Assembly: GCF_039541235.1 (NCBI RefSeq)
Contig: NZ_BAABFV010000001.1
Coordinates: 496,001-560,000 of the forward strand
Direction of reading: 5' to 3'
Source of the DNA: Kangiella marina
GTDB taxonomy: Bacteria; Pseudomonadota; Gammaproteobacteria; Enterobacterales; Kangiellaceae
Length of the DNA: 64,000 nt
Below are positions 38,817-46,174 of this stretch, piece after piece. The translations under genes and the position numbers were made by a program. The notes under the pieces are model-generated. The model made no database searches, was not told the DNA's origin, and saw only the letters and a program-made list of their open reading frames with translations. How positions within the stretch are numbered: position 1 is the stretch's first letter; each line of letters starts with the position of its first letter.

Positions 38817-40652
38817 CTAACTATGTAAATAATCGTAGATTTTCTGAGCGATGGCTAGACTAATCCCAGGCGCTTTCGCAATATCTCTGGCACTGGCCTT
38901 TTCAATCTCCTGCCACCCACCAAAATGGCGCAATAAAGACTGTCGACGTTTCGCTCCTACCCCCGGTATTTCCTCCAGCAAGGACTTAGTCCCAGACTTT
39001 TTACGCTGATGTCGGTGCTTGGTAATGGCAAAACGGTGTGACTCATCACGGATATGCTGAATAAAATGTAGCGCTTTCGAGTCCTCATCCAGCAGCAAAG
39101 GCCGATGTTGACCGGGAAACCACACTTGCTCCATGCCGACTCGTCGATCGGAGCCTTTGGAGACACCAATTAAAGGCACGTTTGTGATGTCCAGTTGGTT
39201 AAACACATCCTCAGCTTTCGCTAACTGCCCTTTACCACCATCAACGATCACTAAGTCAGGAAGTGACTTTTCTTCGTTTTTAAGGCGCTTGTAACGACGA
39301 GTTAAGACCTGTTCCATCGCCGCATAATCATCACCGGGCTCGATACCTGAAATGTTAAAAATTCGATAGTCAGACTTTTTCGGCCCATTGTCATCAAACA
39401 CCACACAGGAGCCAACCGTTTGATTTCCTTGTGTGTGGCTGATATCAAAGCATTCGACATGCTTCGGCATTGACTCTAACTGCAAGGCTTTTTGCAGTTC
39501 AAGCAAACGTTTTGTGAAGTTCGACTTACTGTTCAGTCTAGCCCGCAGTGAGTGCTGAGCATTTTTATTCGCGAAGTCCTGCCACTCTTTGGTTTGCCCG
39601 CGGCTAGCTATTTTCAGCGTCACCTTCGACTGCTTGTGCTGTGTTAATGCTTCGCTAATAGCTTTAGCATCCTCAGGCAGTTTTTCCATGAATACTTGCT
39701 TCGGCACTTCGGCGCCTGACAAATAATAGAAACTCAAGAATGAGCTGACAATTTCATCCAAGTCACTGTGCTTAGGAATTTTTGGATAATAGGTTTTGTT
39801 ACCAACGATCATGCCATTACGAATAAACACCAACAAAATACAGCAAGTACCGGAAGCATAAGCAACCCCAACTACGTCCAAGTCTGATGCTGTGCCGCTA
39901 ATCACCTGCTGCTGCATAACGTGGCGCATTTGTTGGATCTGATCTCGATAACGTGCCGCCAGCTCAAACTCGAGACTTTCACTCGCTTTATCCATCTTTT
40001 TTTGCAGACGACCGATCACTTGATCGCTTTTGCCTTTATAGAACAAGCGAACGTTATCAACGTCCTTGGCGTAATCTTCTTTAGAAATATAATCAACGCA
40101 TGGCGCCGTACAGCGTTTAATTTGATACTGCAAACAAGGACGCGAACGGTTGGCAAAATAACTATCTTCACATTGGCGAATCTGAAACACCTTCTGAATA
40201 AGCGACAGGCTTTGTCGTACTGCTGAAGTGCTCGGAAATGGCCCAAAGTATTCGCCCTTCTCTTTTTTGGCGCCTCGATGATAGCTTAGTCGAGGAAAAT
40301 CTCCCGACGAAAGAAAGACAAAAGGATAGGATTTATCATCTCGGAAAATTACGTTAAAACGCGGTTTATACTTCTTGATCAGGTTGTTTTCTAGGAGTAA
40401 CGCTTCTGTCTCCGTTTCGGTGACAGTGGTATGGATATCCTCTATGTATGTTACTAATAATTCAGTTTTGGGAGAAAGGTGCTGCTTGGTAAAGTAACTT
40501 TTAACACGATTATTCAGATTTTTGGCTTTACCCACATAAATGGTTTCACCCGCTTTATCCAGCATCTGATACACGCCGGGCTTTTTGCTAAGGTGAGCAA
40601 GAATTTGCTTAATATGAGGTTTGGTAGCGCCTTTGGTGTCTTTGTCAGACAT
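38817..40652 (-). CDS. uvrC: excinuclease ABC subunit C
   Basis: Makes the dual incision in nucleotide excision repair. The 611-residue length is full. The N-terminal GIY-YIG nuclease (KPGVYQMLDKAGETIYVGKAKNL near 24-46) makes the 3' cut. A cysteine-rich stretch (CLQYQIKRCTAPC) and a UVR helix pair (about 203-237) follow. The RNase H-like C-terminal nuclease (CFDISHTQGNQTVGSCVVF, VIVDGGKGQL) and C-terminal helix-hairpin-helix repeats (IPGVGAKRRQSLLRHFGG) complete the protein. It starts 14 bp after uvrY. Confidence 0.97.
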   Translation of the reverse strand: MSDKDTKGATKPHIKQILAHLSKKPGVYQMLDKAGETIYVGKAKNLNNRVKSYFTKQHLSPKTELLVTYIEDIHTTVTETETEALLLENNLIKKYKPRFNVIFRDDKSYPFVFLSSGDFPRLSYHRGAKKEKGEYFGPFPSTSAVRQSLSLIQKVFQIRQCEDSYFANRSRPCLQYQIKRCTAPCVDYISKEDYAKDVDNVRLFYKGKSDQVIGRLQKKMDKASESLEFELAARYRDQIQQMRHVMQQQVISGTASDLDVVGVAYASGTCCILLVFIRNGMIVGNKTYYPKIPKHSDLDEIVSSFLSFYYLSGAEVPKQVFMEKLPEDAKAISEALTQHKQSKVTLKIASRGQTKEWQDFANKNAQHSLRARLNSKSNFTKRLLELQKALQLESMPKHVECFDISHTQGNQTVGSCVVFDDNGPKKSDYRIFNISGIEPGDDYAAMEQVLTRRYKRLKNEEKSLPDLVIVDGGKGQLAKAEDVFNQLDITNVPLIGVSKGSDRRVGMEQVWFPGQHRPLLLDEDSKALHFIQHIRDESHRFAITKHRHQRKKSGTKSLLEEIPGVGAKRRQSLLRHFGGWQEIEKASARDIAKAPGISLAIAQKIYDYLHS

Positions 40653-40666
40653 GCTGCAATTAAGTC

Positions 40667-41305
40667 TTACTGTGACTCAATAACTTTATAGCGCAAAGCT
40701 AAATGCGTTAAACCAACATCATTTTCAACACCTAACTTTTCAAACAGCCGATAGCGGTAACTATTGACGGTTTTTGGACTTAGGTGGAGTGTGTCGGAAA
40801 TGTTTTGCACCTTTTCGCCGCGCGTGATCATAAGCATGATCTGCATTTCACGCTCTGATAGCTTGGAAAAAGGATTGTCATCGTGATTTTTGAATTGGCT
40901 GATAGCCATTTGCTGAGCAACTTCTGCCGCTAAATAGAATTTACCACTATTAACCGAATGAATGGCTTTGACCATCTCTTCGATATCAGTCCCTTTGGTC
41001 AGGTAGCCCATAGCACCAGCACTAATGAATTGACTTGGATAAGGTTCATCACCATGAACCGTTAGCGCGATAACTTTTAAATCAGGATCGAAACGCAACA
41101 TCCTGCGGGTGGCTTCTAAACCTCCAATACCAGGCATATTGGCATCCATCAGCACAACGCTCGGCTGATGTTCCTTTTGTTTTGTGAGAGCTTCTTCGCC
41201 AGATTTCGCTTCACCGATAACCTCAATACCTTGTGCGTCCGACAAAAGGCGACTTAGTCCTGTACGAACCAAATCATGATCATCGACTAACAAAACCTTT
41301 ATCAC
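40667..41305 (-). CDS. uvrY: LuxR-type response regulator UvrY/GacA
   Basis: DNA-binding regulator of the BarA/GacS global system that drives CsrB/RsmZ-type small RNAs. The 212-residue protein has a receiver with the acidic pocket at 8-10 and phospho-acceptor D54 in VVLMDANMPGIGG. A LuxR-type helix-turn-helix (LSEREMQIMLMITRGEKVQNISDTLHLSPKTV) follows near 150-182. Its place directly before uvrC is conserved in Gammaproteobacteria and supports the orthology. It is divergent from the secreted protein gene at 41399. Confidence 0.94.
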   Translation of the reverse strand: MIKVLLVDDHDLVRTGLSRLLSDAQGIEVIGEAKSGEEALTKQKEHQPSVVLMDANMPGIGGLEATRRMLRFDPDLKVIALTVHGDEPYPSQFISAGAMGYLTKGTDIEEMVKAIHSVNSGKFYLAAEVAQQMAISQFKNHDDNPFSKLSEREMQIMLMITRGEKVQNISDTLHLSPKTVNSYRYRLFEKLGVENDVGLTHLALRYKVIESQ

Positions 41306-41398
41306 AAAACCTCCTAATAGAACTTCAATTTAGCGGTTCAATTATTATGAAATTAGGTTAAGATAGCAAGCAAGATCAAGATAAGTTTGGAAGATTGT

Positions 41399-41890
41399 AT
41401 GATTATTAAACGCATTATGATACTCAGCTCACTATTAGTGATCAGCTCGAGTCTACAGGCCGCTTCAACGCCGGAGGACTGCGCCGCTATTACTAATGAC
41501 AGTAAGCGCTTAGCATGCTATGACAATTTCCTGAAAAAACAAAAACAACAACGTGAAGAAGCTGCAGCAAAACCAGAAAAGCCTGCTGAAAAGCGCGAGC
41601 CTGTGCTAACAGCAGAGCAAAAGTTTGGTGCAGAAAAATTGAAAGACCCTGCAAAAAAACCTAAAAGCGTTAATCAAATTCGTTCGCAAGCAGTAGGCAC
41701 TTATAAAAGGTGGAAAAAAGGCCTACCTGTCACACTCGAAAATGGTCAAGTTTGGGAAATTACTGACTATAGAAGTACTTACTATAAAGTCAAAGACCCA
41801 ATTATTACTATCGAGAAAGGGATGTTTAGTAGTTACTTACTGGAGGTTGAAGGTCTAAATCAGCGTTTCAAAGCTAAACGAATTAAGTAG
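41399..41890 (+). CDS. secreted protein of unknown function, 163 residues
   Basis: Signal peptide (about 1-21, ending SLQA before ASTPEDC). The mature part opens with two cysteines (DCAAITND...RLACYDNF), a pattern often seen in small periplasmic proteins. A charged Lys/Glu/Pro-rich linker (about 48-75) leads to a C-terminal strand-rich domain with LENGQVWEITDYRSTYYKV. The ATG at 41399 is chosen over the upstream TTG at 41387 because GGAAG lies 5 bases before it and the signal peptide then starts correctly. It stands alone between uvrY and a bidirectional terminator. Function not recognised. Confidence 0.75.
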   Translation: MIIKRIMILSSLLVISSSLQAASTPEDCAAITNDSKRLACYDNFLKKQKQQREEAAAKPEKPAEKREPVLTAEQKFGAEKLKDPAKKPKSVNQIRSQAVGTYKRWKKGLPVTLENGQVWEITDYRSTYYKVKDPIITIEKGMFSSYLLEVEGLNQRFKAKRIK

Positions 41891-41902
41891 CCCTCATAAA
41901 GT

Positions 41903-41933
41903 AAAAAAGCCCGCAAATCGCGGGCTTTTTTCT
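41903..41933. terminator. bidirectional intrinsic terminator
   Basis: AAAAAAGCCCGC and GCGGGCTTTTTT form a stem with a 5-base loop and A/T runs on both sides. It serves the convergent genes ending at 41890 (plus) and 41954 (minus). Confidence 0.9.
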
Positions 41934-41953
41934 GATGCTATGAAAGGTATACG

Positions 41954-43288
41954 CTATTCACTTGGAATCAGAATCAGTTCCTCTTGGGGCGGTATCAGGT
42001 ACTCTGCACCCTCTTCGGTAATCACTACCATTTCCTCTACTGAAATAGTTTTAGTAGTTCCGTCGTCGCGCTTCCACGCATGAAAGCCATCAAAAGCAAA
42101 CACCATACCTGCTTTAAGCTTTTTCTTCGCTGCTGGGCGCACGGTAGCACCACGTGAACCACCTAAGTTTGGCCCCGTATCATGCGCCACATAGCCCACA
42201 GGGTGGCCTGTACTCCACATCACATGCTCAGAGCCATTCTGCTTCATGAGTACACTTTGCGCCGCATCGACATCAATCCCACGAACGCCCGGCTTCATCG
42301 CATCAAAAGCCGCACGACCACCAGCGCGAGCGCTTTCCCAATAATGCTGAATATCCTCTGGAGGTTCTGTCTCTCCTGGCTTTAGGACGTACGCAAAACG
42401 TTGAATATCGCTGACCCAGCGACCATGAACCTTAATTCCAAAATCCGTTTGGATCACATCACCCGGCATAATTACTTTGTTCGTCGCGTGGGAATGACCG
42501 CGATCGGGACCAGAATTCACGTTCGGGTTTTGATCCGGCGCCCAAGCATCGGTCACGCCATGCTCCGCCATCTTAGCTTTAAAAAAGCGCGCCACATCAG
42601 CATCCGTCGTCTTACCCGGAACTACCTGTTTATATGCCTCGATTTGCCACTCGGCAGTCAACCGAGCCGCCTCACGCATGATGTCCACTTCCTGCGGCAA
42701 CTTTATCGCTAACCACTCGTACACCAGTTCTTCTGAAGACACTAAACGTTGCGCAAACTTATCTCCCAAAGCATCTTCTAGCGCCAATCGTTGCGTATAG
42801 CTTAAACCATCCGCTTGAACATTGTTTATCGATGAATTCACCGCAATACGCTGAAAATCATGCTCTCGAATAAAGTCAGTCGCCTGCTTTAACGCAGACT
42901 CACCTCGTGGCACAGACACAACCTTGTCATGAATCTCTAACTCAGCCAGCGCCGTAGCCTCGCTCGATGGCGAAAACACCAACGAATGAAATTCGCCACC
43001 GTCTTTCTCATCGCTCAAACGATAAAACACATAAGCCGCAGGCGCCCCAGCATTCTCACACCCAACATGATCCGCCAAAGGATCATTATTGTTCTCACGA
43101 CACAAAATCACCCACGCATCAACATCCGCCGCCTCCAACGCACGAGGCAATAACGTATTAATACGCTCCTTACGAATCTCCGGCCATGGATTAACAGCCC
43201 CCTCTGCCTCTCCCGCCACAGCAGAAGCCTGAGCAAAAACTAGCGTACTAAAAATGAAACTACAGAATAAAACCAATCGCTGAATCAT
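41954..43288 (-). CDS. secreted M24 family metallopeptidase (Xaa-Pro aminopeptidase-like)
   Basis: Exported dinuclear-metal aminopeptidase of the pita-bread fold, 444 residues. It has a signal peptide (about 1-26) and an N-terminal creatinase-like domain (about 35-185). The catalytic domain carries metal ligands in DVIQTDFGIKVHGRWVSDIQRF (two Asp), STGHPVGYVAHDTGP (His), and Glu residues in VEEMVVI and near the C-terminus. Removal of N-terminal residues before proline is the family activity. It complements the secreted subtilases in peptide use. It converges with the gene at 41399 across a shared terminator. Confidence 0.9.
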   Translation of the reverse strand: MIQRLVLFCSFIFSTLVFAQASAVAGEAEGAVNPWPEIRKERINTLLPRALEAADVDAWVILCRENNNDPLADHVGCENAGAPAAYVFYRLSDEKDGGEFHSLVFSPSSEATALAELEIHDKVVSVPRGESALKQATDFIREHDFQRIAVNSSINNVQADGLSYTQRLALEDALGDKFAQRLVSSEELVYEWLAIKLPQEVDIMREAARLTAEWQIEAYKQVVPGKTTDADVARFFKAKMAEHGVTDAWAPDQNPNVNSGPDRGHSHATNKVIMPGDVIQTDFGIKVHGRWVSDIQRFAYVLKPGETEPPEDIQHYWESARAGGRAAFDAMKPGVRGIDVDAAQSVLMKQNGSEHVMWSTGHPVGYVAHDTGPNLGGSRGATVRPAAKKKLKAGMVFAFDGFHAWKRDDGTTKTISVEEMVVITEEGAEYLIPPQEELILIPSE

Positions 43289-43320
43289 AGCGTTCTCTTA
43301 TTATTGATGTGGAAAATCAC

Positions 43321-43346
43321 GTCGCAAGCACATTAAACCTTGCGAC
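43321..43346. repeat. inverted repeat before the M24 peptidase gene
   Basis: GTCGCAAG and CTTGCGAC are perfect 8-bp arms with a 10-base centre, 33 bases upstream of the peptidase start. It could be an operator or an mRNA leader hairpin. Confidence 0.4.
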
Positions 43347-43408
43347 AATCTATTCACAACATAAAGAAAAGAGTTAACAAAGTCGAATATACTTAAGGTA
43401 AGCCTTTA

Positions 43409-43449
43409 TACGAATAACTCTTTGGACAACCCAACTCAAAGTATTCGTA
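43409..43449. repeat. interrupted inverted repeat downstream of the HEPN gene
   Basis: TACGAATA...CTTTG pairs with CAAAG...TATTCGTA, with a 3-base bulge and a 12-base loop. It lies 57 bp past the HEPN gene stop on the minus strand. No T run follows, so it is not a clear terminator. It may mark the edge of the accessory block. Confidence 0.4.
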
Positions 43450-43505
43450 CACACGTTTATAAGTGCAATACAACGAGTAAAAATTAAATACGTTTAGCTG
43501 GTCGC

Positions 43506-43925
43506 TTACAAAGGTGGTAATCGCTCGACTAACTCTTTGAGCTCTTCAGTAATTTCAATAAGCTCTTTTAGCAATTGATTATCTATTTCGACATACCCTT
43601 CGTATTCTGCGAGGTTCCTAACCTGATGACACTTATCCAGCACCCGCCACTTTGCCTTTTCTAGCCCAACAGTATGTTGTAAACACTGGAAAACGATATA
43701 ACGCTTATCGGTCCTATAACCACAATATCGAAGAGCGGCTCTTGATAAAGCAAAAGCAGCACCATAAGCAAGAGAAAAGCGACTGTCATCGGATAAATCA
43801 ACACTTTGGCTATCCTTTAATTTATTATTAGCAGCTTGAACCAGCCCGTTAAACTCACTTTGGTCAGGCGCTTCATGCTTTAATTCATTAATTTTAACTA
43901 AATTGTCTAATGCTACTTTATCCAT
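43506..43925 (-). CDS. HEPN-like domain protein, partner of nucleotidyltransferase
   Basis: All-helical protein of 139 residues whose length, helices and position next to an MNT nucleotidyltransferase fit HEPN domains, the toxin half of many MNT/HEPN modules. The expected catalytic motif is R, four to six residues, then H. Here the matching place reads RNLAEYEGY at 103-111, so a Tyr (Y108) stands where His is expected. This suggests either lost RNase activity or a variant subfamily. It lies 29 bp after the nucleotidyltransferase gene, probably in the same transcript. The HEPN assignment is by pattern and context and should be treated as probable. Confidence 0.7.
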   Translation of the reverse strand: MDKVALDNLVKINELKHEAPDQSEFNGLVQAANNKLKDSQSVDLSDDSRFSLAYGAAFALSRAALRYCGYRTDKRYIVFQCLQHTVGLEKAKWRVLDKCHQVRNLAEYEGYVEIDNQLLKELIEITEELKELVERLPPL

Positions 43926-43954
43926 TTATGTCCTTATCGCTTCAGTTGCCTTCC

Positions 43955-44575
43955 CTAGCTCTCTGAGCTAATAATCCTGTCAAACGTTTCCTGGCCTAAG
44001 AGCCAAATCTTTGGTTGTTCGAGCACTTTTACCATAAAGTTTTGCTTATTTTCTAAACGCTGCTCAAACTCCTCTAAAGTCAAAATAGTAGGGTTTATCG
44101 TTCTGCCCAACTGCTTTTCAGCATCAGCAAACAACGCCATCACTTCGCTATACCCCAAATTCTTACCAACCAAAAATACATCAATATCACTGCCAGTATG
44201 CTCTTCCCCTTTCGCCATTGAGCCATAAACAAAAGCAAAGTCTAGTTCCTTTTTTATTGGCTCGATGGCTGATGACAAAACTCCTGCGAGCCCAAAAGTT
44301 TTCAGCACAATCGACTTCAGTTCATTAAAAATTGGTGCCTGCTGATTCGCTGAATAATGATTCTGATTTCCCTGTTTTTCTATATGAACCAAGCCACAAC
44401 TGACTAACTTATTAAGCTCACGTTGTATCGCCCCCTTACCCACACCGACCTTTCGAGCGATCTCATTGAGGTAAAAGCTCGATTCACTATTTCCAAAAAG
44501 AATCGCCAAAACACCTTGCTGTGTCTTAGTAAATAACGCATCTGCTATGTTTGATAGCTCAGTTTGTCGACTCAT
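43955..44575 (-). CDS. nucleotidyltransferase with N-terminal winged-helix domain (MNT-type)
   Basis: 206-residue fusion. An N-terminal DNA-binding winged helix (about 1-80; YLNEIARKVGVGKGAIQRELNKLVSCGLV) is joined to a minimal nucleotidyltransferase with the catalytic GSMAKGEEHTGSDID at 118-132 (G118, S119, D130, D132). In known MNT/HEPN pairs the transferase blocks the HEPN toxin by adding AMP to it. The added winged helix and two palindromes directly upstream suggest that it also represses its own operon. It is the first gene of the two-gene unit. Confidence 0.87.
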   Translation of the reverse strand: MSRQTELSNIADALFTKTQQGVLAILFGNSESSFYLNEIARKVGVGKGAIQRELNKLVSCGLVHIEKQGNQNHYSANQQAPIFNELKSIVLKTFGLAGVLSSAIEPIKKELDFAFVYGSMAKGEEHTGSDIDVFLVGKNLGYSEVMALFADAEKQLGRTINPTILTLEEFEQRLENKQNFMVKVLEQPKIWLLGQETFDRIISSES

Positions 44576-44586
44576 AATTTAGAAAA

Positions 44587-44623
44587 GTACCCAATTTAGG
44601 TACGATAATACCCAAAATGGGTA
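44587..44623. promoter_or_regulatory. tandem palindromic operators before the nucleotidyltransferase/HEPN operon
   Basis: Two related palindromes are present: GTACCCAATTTAGGTAC at 44587-44603 and TACCCAAAATGGGTA at 44609-44623. Both share the core ACCCA(n)TGGGT or its near form. Their centres (44595 and 44616) are 21 bp apart, two helical turns, so dimers would bind on the same face of the DNA. The first begins 12 bp before the start codon. The winged-helix domain of the nucleotidyltransferase is the obvious candidate to bind here. Confidence 0.7.
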
Positions 44624-44683
44624 CGGTAGGCAAGTTTATGAGCGGATTACAGCTATTATTCGGCTCATAAGCCAATTTCGATG

Positions 44684-45433
44684 TTATTGGTTCGCTATAA
44701 GGGAGTTAAGTGCACTACAGACATTACTTGCTAAAAGCTCTTCTTTCCTGCCCTGCGGGTGCTCGGCAATCACAAGAGGAATAGACTCGTCTCCACTTTT
44801 CCAGTAGCCGACAAAGTCGATGTATTTCAATAAAGGTTTATGCTCGCTTGCGACAACGTTGTTTTCTATAAACAGGTTTGCCCAGCTTTTGCTGGTTAGC
44901 ATCAATATTCGGCGTGGTTCCTGACTTCGGATTTCTTCTTTGAGAATATCGTTACAAACAGCTTGTTGAGCACGGATTAACGCATTCGAGGGATTGCCGC
45001 CACTGTGAGGTGCAACTTTATAGAGATTCGTCCAATACAGATGATGATACCAATCCTTTGCATCAGTAATACCGAGCTTAGTTAATACTTTCTGATTCAC
45101 GCGCCAAAAAGCCGAACGACGAGCGTTGTAGCCGCGCTCTTTATCTTGATTCTTATCATCATGACCACGCCGTAACCAAGCTTTATCGAGCCAAGCCATT
45201 TGGCTTGAGCTTTTCTTTACTTCAAAGTGCTCACTAAAACGTTCCTCTGAACACTCTGATAGCTTGATTCCTTTATGCCAACCATTAACAGCACGTCCAA
45301 TAACCATCAATTCTCGATTAGAACTATAACTCTTACCCTCTAAGCCACAAAACCCCGTGATTTCAGTATGCTTTTCACGCTGAGGTAAGTTCTTGATTAA
45401 ATCGTTATACAACTGCTTGATGTGGGTGTTCAT
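44684..45433 (-). CDS. uncharacterised protein with uracil-DNA-glycosylase-like motifs
   Basis: 249-residue soluble protein, last gene of the restriction operon (3 bp after the YgjP-like gene). Three short blocks recall the uracil-DNA glycosylase superfamily: VIGRAVNGW at 44-52 (nucleotide pocket region), NLYKVAP near 136-142, and EHPQGRKE at 224-231 (the HPS-like leucine-loop region). The family's catalytic GQDPYH-type motif is not present as such, so enzymatic activity is unproven. A role linked to the restriction system, for example acting on modified or damaged DNA, is inference from the operon. Confidence 0.55.
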   Translation of the reverse strand: MNTHIKQLYNDLIKNLPQREKHTEITGFCGLEGKSYSSNRELMVIGRAVNGWHKGIKLSECSEERFSEHFEVKKSSSQMAWLDKAWLRRGHDDKNQDKERGYNARRSAFWRVNQKVLTKLGITDAKDWYHHLYWTNLYKVAPHSGGNPSNALIRAQQAVCNDILKEEIRSQEPRRILMLTSKSWANLFIENNVVASEHKPLLKYIDFVGYWKSGDESIPLVIAEHPQGRKEELLASNVCSALNSLIANQ

Positions 45434-45436
45434 GAG

Positions 45437-46174
45437 TCAATACTCCCAGTCCTCATGTGCTAAAGGAGATGTATTTAGTAGTTTTCGTCTGGACTGCCAG
45501 TCTGGTAGGAATCTACCCATTAAAGACTTAAATCTTTCGTTATGATTTCGTTCATGCAAATGTATTAACTCATGAACGAGAATATACTCTAAGCATTGTA
45601 GGGGCTTTTTGGCCAACTCTAAGTTCATTAAAATTCGACGTTGCTCAATATTGCAACTTCCCCACTTAGTTCTCATTTTCCGAATTCCCCAACCGCTAAC
45701 AGAGCGATCCACAATTGGTTGCCACTTATCCAATAATTCAATAATTTTTTGGTTTAACTCAGCTCTGTACCAGGCACTCAGTAATTTTTCTTTGTTATGA
45801 ATTGAGCATCCAGGGTTTACAAGCATTTTTAACTTGCCGGACTTAAGTCTCTTGATTTCATGCTTTCCGTACCGCTCTATTAGTTCAAGGCGATATTTTT
45901 GCCCAAAAAAGTAATGACATTCACCCGAAATAAACTGTCTTTTTGATTGGCGGGGCTGTTCCTGAAAGTATTGTTGCTGTTTTTTTATCCAACTTAACTT
46001 TGAAATGACAGCTAATCGAATATTGTCATCAGTTGTACTATTGGGCACAGCAACACGAATATGACCACTGGGTGGGTAAACAGCTAAATGTAAGTTTTTA
46101 ATATCCTTTCGGACTATATGGACAGTGATACCATTTACTGTCAGTGTAGACTTAGATTCTCCCGCCTTAGTCAT
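45437..46174 (-). CDS. YgjP-like zinc metallopeptidase (DUF45), restriction-operon associated
   Basis: 245-residue protein of the YgjP/WLM-related metallopeptidase group. It has the N-terminal NLHLAVYPPSGHIRVAVP block (27-44), WIKKQQ and the TKWGSC motif at 169-174. The zinc site is HELIH at 201-205 with third ligand H211 in ERNHNERF. All ligands are intact, so it should bind zinc. It overlaps the end of hsdR by 8 bp, so expression is tied to the restriction subunit. Relatives are often found with type I restriction genes, possibly controlling HsdR levels by proteolysis as ClpXP does in E. coli; that role is inference. Confidence 0.87.
   Translation of the reverse strand: MTKAGESKSTLTVNGITVHIVRKDIKNLHLAVYPPSGHIRVAVPNSTTDDNIRLAVISKLSWIKKQQQYFQEQPRQSKRQFISGECHYFFGQKYRLELIERYGKHEIKRLKSGKLKMLVNPGCSIHNKEKLLSAWYRAELNQKIIELLDKWQPIVDRSVSGWGIRKMRTKWGSCNIEQRRILMNLELAKKPLQCLEYILVHELIHLHERNHNERFKSLMGRFLPDWQSRRKLLNTSPLAHEDWEY

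Noticed and set aside
43409-43449. Inverted repeat considered as an integron attC site
   Set aside because: The GTTRRRY core and matching RYYYAAC ends are not present in the right places, and there is no integrase or cassette array.
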